From Oenanthe sinensis (taxonomy: Eukaryota > Streptophyta > Magnoliopsida > Apiales > Apiaceae): DNA of 64,000 nucleotides. Below, piece by piece: positions 9,876 through 21,286 of this stretch (position 1 is the first letter of the stretch; each line of letters starts with the position of its first letter). A program made the translations under genes and the position numbers. The stretch spans positions 45,196,786-45,260,785 of the forward strand of contig CM053803.1 in the NCBI GenBank assembly GCA_028671895.1. Reading direction: 5' to 3'. The notes beneath the pieces were generated by a model. The model was not told where the DNA came from. It did no database searches and saw only the letters and a program-made list of their open reading frames with translations.

Positions 9876-12800
9876 GGCATTAAGCGGAACAGAAATAAAG
9901 TTATATGGGTGCTAGATAGTGGAGTATCAAGGCATATGACAGGAAACAAGTCCCTGCTTACAGAGTTGGTTATGAAGGCTGGTCCTTATGTTACCTTTGG
10001 AGATGACAGCAAAGGAGTGACAAAGGGATATGGCAAACTGAAGACTGGTAATGTCATCATTGAAGATATTTCTTATGTTGAGGGATTGAAGCACAATCTG
10101 TTGAGTATCAGTCAATTTTGTGACAAAGGATACGAAATTGTCTTCAATAAGAAAGGTGTATCAATCACTCACATTAAGGAAGGTTCATTGGCTTTAAGAG
10201 GAGTTCGAAAGGCAGATCTTTTCGTTGCTGACATGGATTCGGCAAACCAGAATGAAGTGACCTGTTTCTACAGCAAAGCTTCAGATGATGAAAGCTAGTT
10301 ATGGCATAAAAAGCTATCTCACCTAAACTTCAAAACGATGAATGCTCTCGCAAGGCGAGAATTGGTGAAAGATCTACCTCAAATGGAATTTGCTTCTAAA
10401 GGACTCTGTGAAGCTTGTGAAATGGGAAAGTCAAAGTGAGCATCGCATGAAAGTAAAGAAATTTCTAGTATCACTGAGCCTCTACAACTTCTACATATGG
10501 ACTTATTTGGCCCAGTGAATGTACTATCATTATCAAAGAAAAGATATGCGTTGGTAATCGTCGATGACTTCTCCAAGCATACATGGGTATTGTTCGTTAT
10601 GACAAAAGACGAAGTACCTTTCCAAATCATTGATCATATCACTCAAATTGAGAATGTTTCAACACTCACGGTGAAGACGATTAAATCAGACAATGGCACG
10701 GAATTTAAGAATGCAATCTTGAATGATTTCTGTGTTTCTAAAGGAATACGTCGTCAGTACTCAGCCTCGAGAACTCCACAGCAGAATGGAGTAGTTGAAA
10801 GGAAGAACAGAACATTAGTTAAAGCAGCAAGAACTCTGTTATATGATTCAAAACTTCCTCTATACTTTTAGGCTGAAGCAGTGAGTATAGCATGTTACAC
10901 TCAAAATAGAACCTTGATTATAAAATTTAAAGAAAAGACACCTTGTGAACTAATGAATAACAGAAGACCAACAATCAAATACTTTCATGTCTTTGGAGCT
11001 AAATGCTACGTACTTATAGACGATGAGAATTTAGGCAAGTTTGAAGCTAAAGCACGTGAAGGGATATTTGTGGGTTATTCTACAGATGTGGTGGTAGCTT
11101 ATCGGGTATTCTTAGTGAATGATCGGAAAGTGATTGAAAGCTACAATGTCAGATTCGACGATACTAAACTCCCATCAATTTCTAAAGATAATAGTGAACC
11201 TGAGTCCCTAATGTTTCAAAATCTGGACTTAGATGAAATTGAAGATGAACCTGAGTTGGTTGTTACTTCAAATATGCCAAGTGTTCAAGAAGAAATACCT
11301 GAGTCTAATGCAAGATCAGAAGAAACTTCTTCAGCACAGTCCGGCAACAACTCAGGGGGAGTAAATAGCAGCTCAAGGACAAGTGTTCAAGGCTCAAGAA
11401 GAGATGACACTAGTTCTGTAGGAGCTGGCACTAACTCAGGGGGAGTTAGTGGAAATAACACAAGTAGTCAACACAACAATTCAGAATTTCAAGCTGAATC
11501 ATCAAGACAATTACCAAGAGAACGGGTATGGAGTAGAGACCATCCGTTTGAATTAATTATTGGTGATCCAGATGCTGGTGTGTCTACTAGAAGATCTGCA
11601 AGAGCTGACATAGCTAATATTTGCTTATATTCTGGGTTCTTATCCAAGCTTGAACCTAAAGAAATAGAAGAAGCTTTTGGTGATGCTGATTGGGTAATAG
11701 CAATGCAAGAAGAGCTCAATCAGTTTGAAAGGCAGAAAGTTTGGAAGCTGGTACCCCGACCGTAGAACAGATCAGTAATTGGAACTAAGTGGGTATTCAG
11801 AAATAAACTGGATGAAGACGGACTTGTAACACGAAACAAGGCTCGTTTGGTAGCGAAGGGTTATTCTCAAAAAGAAGGTATTGATTATGATGAGACCTAC
11901 GCTCCAGTTGCAAGACTTGAGGCAGTCAGGATGTTCTTGGCCTTTGCAACACAAGAACTTCAAGGTTTTTCAGATGGATGTGAAAAGTGCCTTCCTGAAT
12001 GGAGAACTAGAAGAAGAAGTATTTCTGGAACAGCCACCTGGCTTTGTTGATCCAGAACTTGTAGATTTTGTGGACTTTCTCTTCAAAGCTATCTATGGCC
12101 TCAAACAATCCCCAAGATGATGGTATGAAACCCTATCCTTGTTCTTAATTGTAAGTGGTTTTACTAGGGGAGTAATTGATAAAACATTGTTCTATAAAAA
12201 TGTAAAAGGTGATTTAATACTTGTTCAAGTCTATGTGGACGATATTATTTTTGGGTCATCTAATGAACGCTTGTGCGAGAAATTTGCCAAGATAATGCAG
12301 GATAAGTATGAGATGAGCATGATGGGAGAGCTGTCCTTCTTCCTTGGATTACAGATCAGTCAGAGAAAAGAAGGAATCCTTATCTGTCAGTCCAAGTACA
12401 TCAAAGATTTACTCAAAAAGTATAATCTAGAAGATGCATTAACAGCTAAAACTCCCATGGCAACAGCCACGAAGCTTGATGAAGACAAATCAGGTAAACC
12501 AGTTGACATCACAAGCTATCGAGGTATGATTGGCTCACTCCTTTATTTAACTGCAAGTAGACCAGATATTATGTTCGTAACTTGTTTGTGTGCAAGGTTC
12601 CAAGTGGATCCTAGAGAATCACATCTCATAGCCGTCAAACGAATCTTTAGGTATCTCAAGGGCACATCAAATCTAGGGATTTGGTACCCAAGAGATACAG
12701 GTTTTAATCTAATTGGCTATTCGGATTCAGACTATGCAGATTGCAGGATTGATAGATAAAGCACATCTGGTGCATGTCAATTTCTTGGCAGAAGATTGGT

Positions 12801-13176
12801 GTCCTGGCAAAGTAAAAAGAAACACACAGTATCTACTTCTACTGCTGAAGCTGAGTACATTGTTGCTGGAAGCTGTGTAGCTCAAATACTGTGGATGAGG
12901 AACCAATTGAAAGATTATGGCATGGAACACAAAAAGATTCCAATCATGTGTGACAACACAAGTGCCATTGCCATGTCCAACAATCATGTAGACCACTCGA
13001 GAACCAAGCATATAGATATCAGATATCACTTCATTAGAGAACATGTCGATGAGGGGACTGTGGAGTTACATTTTGTACCCACAATGCAACAAACTGCAGA
13101 TATATTCACTAAACCTCTTGATGAAACAACATTCAATAGGTTGGTTGGTGAATTGGGGATGCTTAACACAAGTTAG
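9876..13176 (+). pseudogene. Element C pol (protease, integrase, reverse transcriptase, RNase H)
   Basis: Pol lies in a different frame from gag. In order it has: protease active site LDSGVSRHM (aspartate codon at 9915); the integrase zinc region (WHKKLSHLN...CEACEMGK, about 10300-10430); the integrase DDE core (LLHMDLFGPVNV, IKSDNGTEFKN, NGVVERKNRTL, to about 10820); reverse transcriptase with YVDDIIFGS near 12235; and RNase H motifs YSDSDYADC, STAEAEYI and CDNTSAI up to the conserved end LGMLNTS. Domain order with integrase before reverse transcriptase defines Ty1/copia. Breaks: stops near 10296, 10437, 10869, 11763, 12118 and 12757, plus a frame change near 11950-11970. Several stops fit single C-to-T or G-to-A changes (CGA to TGA, TGG to TAG). 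The enzymes would copy and insert the element; this copy cannot make them. Confidence 0.9.
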
Positions 13177-14874
13177 TGATTTTTCCTATCTGTAAAATTC
13201 CAGTTTTAATCATGTACATATGTTTTTAGTCTTGTCAACTGCCTATTTTATTTGTGCAAAGTTGAAAACTTATGAAAATAATCTCTACAATTTCTCAAAA
13301 TATCACTTCTGCATGCTAATTAATCATTATGGACTTAGAATTTAAAATGGTTAATTAATGAGTATTTTAGGATGCATGTTGTGTTATTTTACATAAATTC
13401 ATTGTGCTTTATAAGTAATTATTGGAAATCTTTGAATTTATGTTGGTTATATTGCATGATCATAGGGGGAGTTAAATTCATATTACTCTAAAATTTGCAT
13501 GATTTTTAGATGAATTTACTTGTGTTTTTCATGTAATTTTTATTGATTTAGAGGCCTTAGAATTGTCAAGGAATGTTTTTAATTATTTACTTTGTTAAAA
13601 ATCCTTGATTTGATATCTATATTAATTTGGCAAAATTAATTGTTGTTTTTATTGTAAAAAAAATTGCTAAATTATTATAACTATCTTCAAAATCAAAAAT
13701 TTTGAAAATTCTAAGTCTGGGAAGAATATTCGAGATGAGGTCTATCTCGAAATTTGACTTGAAGTTCGAGTTACAGTTCCCAGTGTGCCTGTTCAAAATT
13801 CCAAGTATGGGACATTGTTCGACTTAGTCTCCATCTCGAACATTATCTCGAAATTCGACTTGATGTTCGACTTAGGTTCTATCTCGAACATTATCTCAAA
13901 ATTTGACTTGATGTTCGACTTAGGTTCTATCTCGAACATTATCTCGAAATTCGACTTGATGTTCGACTTAGGTTCTATCTCGAACATTATCTCGAAATTC
14001 GACTTGATGTTCGACTTAGGTTCTATCTCGAACATTATCTCGAAATTCGACTTGATGATTCGAGATAGAGTTCCCAGGATTGTACTTGGAATTTTATTGA
14101 GTTTTTAGGGGATTTTTCGTTCCCTGGTGGGTTTTTAATGCTGTTTTACCTGATTAAGTGATTATTTGTTCGAGTTAGTGTCATCTCGAACAGTATCTCG
14201 AATATTCAACTTGATGTTCGAGATAGTCTCTATCTCGAACCTCATCTCGAATTTCGACTTAAATGTTCAAGATAGTGTTCGACTTAATGTTCCCCAGTGC
14301 GTACTTAACATTTTTTTCTTGTTTTCACAGGGGTATTTTTGTCTTTGCTCATATATGCCTATATATACATCTCTAACTTGAATCAGTTTTCACTTTTACC
14401 TATTTGTTTTAACCCTAAATTTTTACAGCCCCCACCCTCCCTCCCTGCGATTTCAAACCCTGTACATTCGATTTGTGTTAAAACTCATACATATCTCGAA
14501 TTGCTGCCCGTTTTTAATCTTCCATCACTATTTGCATCCCATTATTGTGTGTTTCTGTGCATCTATAACAATTCTTAACTGTGATTGGTATATATACACA
14601 TATCTACACACGCACGCAAATAGTACTATTGATCACATCGAAGTCAGTACTTTAATTAGTGATTGGTATATACATACAAATCAGTGCTATTGATTACATA
14701 CTTGGTTGGTGTATTTTGATTTCGCATCTTTCTTTGAGAACAATTCCGTAGTTTAGTTACAAAGTCAGTTCTTTGTTTAATTAAAAGAAATTGTTCTATT
14801 TTTTTCTGTGATTAATTATCTGTGCTATTTTTCAAAAAAAACATTAATTAATTTCCAGAAAATTATTTACAAAC
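13177..14874 (+). other. Element C spacer between pol and the env-like frame
   Basis: About 1.7 kb of AT-rich noncoding DNA. It holds the TCGAA repeat array (13730-14290), a GGGGGAGTTAA purine tract near 13470 that resembles an internal polypurine tract, and pyrimidine-rich stretches before the env-like start. Short open frames here are repeat or low-complexity artefacts. Confidence 0.65.
13730..14290 (+). repeat. TCGAA/TTCGA repeat array with 48-bp tandem units
   Basis: Five head-to-tail copies of a 48-bp unit lie at about 13818-14057. Each contains TATCTCGAA, ATTATCTCGAA, ATTCGACTTGATG and TTCGACTTAGG. Looser copies occur on both sides (13730-13800 and 14165-14290). The repeats give matching open frames on both strands because 48 is a multiple of three. 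The same words occur in the C LTR and leader, so the array looks like a cis-acting or structural feature of this family. Confidence 0.9.
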
Positions 14875-17800
14875 ATGGCTCACCAATTTTCACTTGCCAT
14901 AAACAATTTTTATAATATTTCTACGGAAATTGGTGATCAACTCCCGCGCTTCAAGTTTTGGGTACGATTTCTTAATTTGTACTCCAAGGCTAGTGTTGCT
15001 TTTACTACCAAACCAACACTAGTCCATGATGCATTACAACAATTATGGACTAGTGCGGTTACATTTGGGAGCAAATCTACCCCCTATGGTTTCAGGTTTA
15101 CCTTGGCGGGTCAGGAATATCAAGTGACCGAGGAAGTGTTCAACAGGGTTCTGGGCTTCCCAATCAAGGATGTTTATGACCCCGAACCTACAACGGCAGA
15201 GCGTATTAAGTTCTTTGAAGAGATTGAATGCTATCCTCCTTCTGGACGGATCTTACCTGGCGCCATCCAGAAACAATATTTCCATGTGGAATGGAATTAC
15301 TTTTTCGAGGCCATCACAAGATGTTTTCGGGCACGCGAAAAAGATTATCATCAGATTCCAATTCTCATGCAGGTCTTTGCAGTTTCCCTAGCCCGTGAAC
15401 TGGACATTAATTATGGCAGAATCATTCTATCGGAGATCGTGGCTGCAATGGGATCACCTGTAAGCAGAGATCTTACAACTACTGATGTTGTATGCTGGTA
15501 TCCTCGATTTTTGCAAATGCTTATTAATCACTTAGTACCAATTGATGCTTTATCTGTGAGACAGGCATTTACAACAAGTGCGACATCTGCATCGCTGGGC
15601 ATGGGCACCAAGTCCCTCACGACAATTGCTAATCAAGATAGACATCACGGAAAGGCAATGTCTATTCCTGATAACATTCAAGTGTGGATTAAGTATGATG
15701 CAGGTATTACTTCCATGGCGGGGACCTCCCACATTTCATCACATGCTCAGAATCCCTCTGCCCATGCTGACGCATTCCACGGGATTCCTGATGAGAATCT
15801 TGGTGATGAAGATGATGATTGGCATTCTCACGGTCAAAGGGACAGGCAACCTACTCCTCATACTGATTCTGCTTCCTTTGTTGGACAAGGTAATGAAGAA
15901 GGTAATTTCTTTGAACAAGAGCAACTCTCTGTTCACATTACTAATACTTCTTCATCTAAATCTGATTCCGTGGCCCAAGATTCTGCTAGCCCGCAGGATC
16001 TATCTCAGGGCAAGAGCTATATTTTTTATTCTGAGTCTGATACTCTTGCTTCCTCTCTTTCACCCTCGCTAACGGGAGTCAAAAGGCAGGCACCTGTAGA
16101 TTTAGGTGAGGGTTCTGAGAGTGACCCCGAAGTGCAGCCTCTTATTCGGAAGAAAGCCAAATTTTCGCATGCTGCATCTTCACAGGCCCAGTCCAAACTT
16201 AGTGTGTCTATCACAACCACTCCACCTCACGTGAGTGGTTCGCCCATTGCACATTCTACACCTAGGGATTTTGGTGAGGATTTTATGCCTTCTGAAGAGC
16301 CTGTTACTTCAGAAAGGCAAGAAGCTTTTATTGCTTTCGAAGTACCTTCACCGGTACATACTGATGCTGCAGAGAGGATCGGTTCTGATGTTGTACTAGA
16401 ACACTCTGCAGCCTCTCAACCTGAGATTCCACCTCAGGTCCTGACAGGAACAGATCCCATAACTGCTACTTATTTTGCTTATCCAGTTTCTGCAGGTACT
16501 GCTTTCACTTTCAGGACTATTATTGAAGACATACACGAGCGTGAGACAGGGAGTGTGTGTGTGCGTTTAGGGAGTGAGGGACCTTCATTTTTAAGGCCCG
16601 AAACCGAGTGACAAACACTAACAGAACGATTTTTAGAGCGAGGACACCCAGACCAAACACCGTCTCTTAATCTTGAAAAACTTGGCACGCGTATGGCAGC
16701 GGTTGAAAATGAAATAAAGCAGTTCGGGCAGTCAATGGGGCAGTTAGGGATCAATGTTGGAGACAACCAACGAGCTCTTGATGACTACGCAGCACGGATG
16801 GCCAGTTAAGCGACAGCATTCGATGAGTTGATAAACAAGGTGAATGACTTGGGCCATGCTGGTGGTATCTTGGGCAGCACTCTGAATGAGAGGTTGGGAG
16901 CTGTGGAGAGCATAATGCATACAATGGCAACCGAAGTCAGCAGGATGATGTATGCAGTTAGGAGCTTTGTTCCCCCAGAGTGCTTTGACGAACAGTACAA
17001 TCAACCTCCCCCTGATAATGATGGTGCTGGTGGTGCTGGAGATACTGGTGGAGCTGGACCCTCGGGTTCTGGTTTTGGTGGTTCTTATGCTACTGGTGGG
17101 TCTGGAGAGAAAGGTGGTGTTCCGGATAACTCACCTAAGGCGGAGAGTGGACAGGAGACGAGACAGCAGTCGCTAACTATTGAAGAAATTGCAGAACAGA
17201 CTACTGATTTTGTCAAAGAAAGTGAGCCAGTAAATGAAGAAGAGGCTTAGAGAAAGAGGAAGGGTAAGGCAGTGGTGGCTGAGCAAGAAGAGCCATTCAT
17301 TGACTTGAGTCATCATCAGGAAAAAGTTCATGAGGGACTTGATTCAGATTCTGATATGGAGGATGTTCCTTTAGCACATGTTATTAGAAGATCTTTGAAG
17401 GAACAAGGTGGAGGTGCTGGAATGTCTTCTGGACAGCCTGAAGAAATACCTATTGATAAGGAGACTCTGGAAGCTCAACAGTTGGCCTTGGAACAAGCTC
17501 AGTTCTATAAAATGAAGATGATGCAGGATGAAGCTGTTTTCCTTGAAAAGCAAGCGGAACTCAAGGAGAAACAATATGATCATGAGCTTGCAAGGTTAGC
17601 TGATCCTCAAGTAGATCTGGACAAGAGAAGGATCGGACAGAAATGGGATGATGCAAGGAAGATCCTATCGGGAGTTTGTGCGAAAGGAACTCATAACAAA
17701 GAGGTGGAAGACTTGTTCTACAACTTGAACTTACAGAATCCACTGATTGTTGACTATATAAATGCTTTGAAAAGGTTGATCTCAAAAGTCAGAGTTGGAT

Positions 17801-19002
17801 ACAATGCAATGGTTAAGGAGTGGCAGGTCATCTTGTCTTTAGTCGAAGGAGTCCCGACATCTTTCTTGTATGTGGATGATCAATTCATCTCGAGAAGATC
17901 TGCGTCAGAGTTGTTCTTGCTAGCAACGAAAATTCAATATTCTCAAGCGGGGGAGCTTAGCATTCTGTATAGAGATCAGTTAATGCAGCTAGCAGAGAAC
18001 AAGGGACCAGAATTCTCAGCGAATCCTAATGTTGTTCGGATGGTTGTTGATGGAAAGATGAAGAGGGTTAGTTTAGAAGAAAATGACCTAATGGCTCTAT
18101 CGGTAGAATCCCTAAAGGCTGTCTGTAGGCAAATGATGAGTAAGGGATTCACTTCTGACATTAAGGAGAAGTCAGTGGAGTTTATTGAAAGGGTCATATT
18201 TAAGATGAGCAATGAAATCTGGAAGTGTGATATTATTGCTCCAAACCCTCTAGACAATGTAAAGATTGAGCCGGAGCTAATTGAAAGAAAATGGAACATT
18301 CTACAAGCTGTTAAGAATGTAAATGAAGCTCTGACTCTTCCTTCTGGATCACTGGAACAAGGAGAAATAAGGGAGGCAGTTGGTGTTCCAGGGACAGATA
18401 GTGTATACTGGATACACTCATATGACGATGACACAGCTGATGCTTTGGCATTCATAAATGCAGACCAGAATCAAATTTTATTGCACATGAGCAGGAAATG
18501 GCTACTGCAGACTCAAGATGCCGCATTTCTGGAAAGAGTTTTAGAAGTGTTCAAATGAGGCGAAGTGGAAAATGAGAATGTGGATGAGAAACAGAGACTT
18601 CTGAAGTACCTGTCCGAAGTAGTGGTGGAAAAGAAGCGGATGGAGCGAGATGCGGCTAGTATCCACAATACTAACCGTGTTAAGGGCTACCCCAAAATGA
18701 TCTATTGTCAGTTCAAGGCTGATAAATCTCATTAGAAGTCACAACTCATAATGAAAAATTTTGAGGACATCCCAAAGATCAGAACTACTCAGGAGGTGGA
18801 CAAACTCAGAAGGCTTTTCAGGCATCCTTATCCAGAGCCCAGAAATCCTCTAGAAATGGAAGCGGTAAGTCTGTTGAATGCAAGGTGGAAGCAGCTTCAT
18901 GATCCAGTTTACAAGAAAGAACAGCAGCAGAAGGAAAGGCGCAGAAAGCTGAAGGAGGAGAAGCGCCAAGCTGAAGAAGCTAGGAAGAGGAGACGGAATT
19001 AG
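14875..19002 (+). pseudogene. Element C env-like (post-pol ORF) gene
   Basis: A single frame of 1,376 codons with no frameshift but five nonsense codons (16609, 16807, 17248, 18556, 18733). It starts MAHQFSLAINNF. Residues about 1-240 form a folded-looking domain also seen in plant transposon proteins annotated as envelope-like or putative plant transposon protein (LWTSAVTFGSK, YQVTEEVFNRVLGFP). About 260-570 is acidic, serine-rich and probably disordered. A Gly/Ala-rich linker lies near 17030-17120. From about 17450 there is a long coiled-coil-like, charged region homologous to the A frame at 3-1475, ending in a basic KERRRKLKEEKR-type tail. I see no convincing signal peptide or transmembrane helix, so an envelope function is not supported. 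The stops probably arose after insertion. Confidence 0.82.
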
Positions 19003-19044
19003 ATCTAACGGTCAGAGTGGTGTGAACTTGAAGTTGGAAAAACT
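19003..19044 (+). other. Last native bases of element C before the rearrangement junction
   Basis: Only 42 bases follow the env-like stop before B sequence starts at 19045. C has no polypurine tract before its second LTR, which shows that its 3' noncoding end was lost. Confidence 0.75.
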
Positions 19045-20180
19045 TCAAGAATGCTACCTCTGTTAATGGAAATTTACACAGCATGCCTTTAAAGAACAAA
19101 CAAGTATCTCACTGTGGTGATTTTGATTGCATTTCATGTAAAATGAACTTGATGAGTATTTGCTTTAACATGACTTTTGCTAATGATCAAGAATATCTTC
19201 ATAAGAATGTTAAAACTAAAAAGGCAAAGACTCCAAGTCCTCTTAAAGTTAGGATGAACAAGCCACCCAAGAATAAAGCTATCAAACTAGTATTCAAAAT
19301 TGAATGAGTAGCTACAGGAGTCATGCTAAAAGTAAAAGAAAGAATTACAATTGATCCAAATTCAAACTGTGAATTAGCTAAGCCAAATGGACCCAATAAA
19401 AGTTGGGTACCAAAAGCAACTTGAAATATTTGCTTTGCAGGGAAACAGAAAAAATAAAAGAATCATGTGGATTATTGACAATGGATGCTCAGGATTCATG
19501 ACAGGTGATAAAGCCCTGCTATCATAATTCAAGGAAATGGTTGGCCCTTATGTAACCTTTGGTGACAACATCATTGGTTTCATAAGGGATATAGCATTCT
19601 GGAAATTGATAATTTGAAGATAGAGAAAATTGCTCTAGTAAATGGATTGAAGCACAATTTGTTGAGTGGCACTCAATTTTGTGAAAGAGGATTCCAAGTT
19701 AGTTTTGATCAAGACAGATGCTCCATTATCAACAAGAAGACAGGAGAAGAAGCTCTTCAAGGAGTTAGAAAAGGAAGCATCTTCATAACTGACTTGGATT
19801 CAGTAAGAAAAGACAAAGTTTACTGTTTCTATAGTAATATTTCTTTATCTGAAAGTTTGTTGTGGCACAAGAAGCTTTACCACTTGAAATTTAAAGCCAC
19901 GAATTATCTAATGAAGAGAGAGTTGATGAAAGGGCTTCCTCAACTTGAATTCTATCAAGAAAGATTATGTGAGGATTGCCAGAAAGGGAAGCTAATGAGA
20001 GCTACTCATAAAAGCACTCCTAGTGGTTCAGTTAATGAAGCATTTCAACTGATTCACATGGACTTATTTGGTCCTGTGAATGTGCAATCACTGGCAAGGA
20101 AAAGATATGCCTTAGTAATGGTTAACGATTTCTCAAGATACACTTGAGTAAGGTTTCTAGCATCCAAGGAGGAAGCTGTT
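19045..20180 (+). repeat. Duplicated piece of element B (copy of 4410-5545)
   Basis: This 1,136-bp stretch repeats 4410-5545 with a constant offset of 14,635 and no difference that I could find. It includes the end of B gag, the protease and integrase start, and the CTGTT that flanks the LTR. It lies between the env-like frame and the second LTR of C, where C's own 3' noncoding region should be. Confidence 0.93.
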
Positions 20181-21286
20181 TGAAAGGAAGAGTGTCTAAA
20201 CTTGTAACACTATAACTTATGTAACTCAACTAAAAAAAAGATACTTAACCGGAAGACAATCAAGAACATGAAGCCACAAAGAAATCAATGCTAAATGAAG
20301 ACAAGGTAATTGATACAATTCAACATGTTAACTATGATCAAATAAAGAAGAAATCATTGAAAGAAGTTCAAGACAGAGTTGTTCATGCCTCAGTGATTTA
20401 TAACTTAAAAGATTCAAGATCATATCTATCAGTATCAATAAGGCTAATTGATTTCAAATGAACAAGAAGGAAAGCAATAATTGGAAAGTCATATTATTAA
20501 TTGAATATGGTAATCTATTCAAGAAGCAGAAACACTATCAGGACTAGTCACTTATGAATCAGACCATTGCATCAAGTGTCAGGACATTGATATCAAGTTT
20601 ATGTCAGTAATAGAGATCCAGGTTCAAGAGCTTGTTGAAGAATATGGAAGACATAAGAAATCACAAGTTCAAGATGTTGCATAGAAGTTTCAAGATTGAA
20701 GCCCAGAATTTCTCTAAGTACAAAATGTTCGAGATAGCCAAGTAGAACATTCCTATGTAGAAATTCTACTTAGATGTTCGAGATAGCCAAGTAGAACATT
20801 CCTATGTAGAAATTCTACTTAGAAGTTCGAGATGACCCAGTAGAAATTCTCAAGTAGATATTCTACATAGAGGGCAGTTTCAACATGACATATGGCATCA
20901 TCTAATTGGCAGATTTCCAAGCATTCAAGATAAGATAAGATTTATGTGGATATCATTGGGCCACGTATATCTTAGTCTTTGAAGTCTACAGGACATAGAT
21001 TATAAGTAGTATAAATAAAAGTACTTGTGTATTATTTTAAAGAGAGAGCAATATTTTCGAGATAAACACTTGTAAAAGAGAGAGAGTATATTCATAGAGC
21101 TTAATATCATTTACTACCCTCTTTACTTCTGGTGTACTTTGTAATGAATGTTGTAGCAACCCTTTCAAGTTATATATAAGACATATATTCCTTGAATCAT
21201 TGTGTTCATTTATTACATGGTATTTATTGCTTCTTAAATTCGAAAAGTTGTATTCACCCCCCTCTACAACACATTTGGACCTAACA
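20181..21286 (+). repeat. Element C second (right) LTR
   Basis: It is 1,106 bp, identical by eye to the 5' LTR apart from one missing base in an A-rich run near 20232. It is followed directly by CTGCT and the rest of B integrase. With the duplicated B sequence to its left, this LTR has the look of a solo LTR in B. Confidence 0.92.

Larger units (their letters stand above)
5546..21286 (+). mobile_element. Element C: Sirevirus-type Ty1/copia retrotransposon with rearranged 3' end
   Basis: C is a nearly complete element: 5' LTR, initiator-tRNA-Met primer site, leader, gag, pol, long spacer, env-like frame, then LTR. It sits in the integrase gene of B. The 5 bp left of the 5' LTR are CTGTT and the 5 bp right of the 3' LTR are CTGCT, a target duplication with one mismatch. 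The 3' part is abnormal. Instead of its own noncoding end and polypurine tract, C is followed at 19045 by a copy of B sequence (4410-5545) that leads into the second LTR. The coding regions have several nonsense codons and a few frame changes, so the copy is not autonomous. Confidence 0.9.

Noticed and set aside
13818..14057. Direct repeats resembling a CRISPR array
   Set aside because: Units are head to tail with no unique spacers, in a plant retrotransposon spacer.
13785..14108. Matching open frames on both strands with a 16-residue repeat, suggesting a repeat protein
   Set aside because: They are the translation of a noncoding 48-bp tandem repeat whose length is a multiple of three; no start context or homology.
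14339..14693. Two overlapping small frames before the env-like gene
   Set aside because: Pyrimidine- and AT-rich leader sequence with no coding features.
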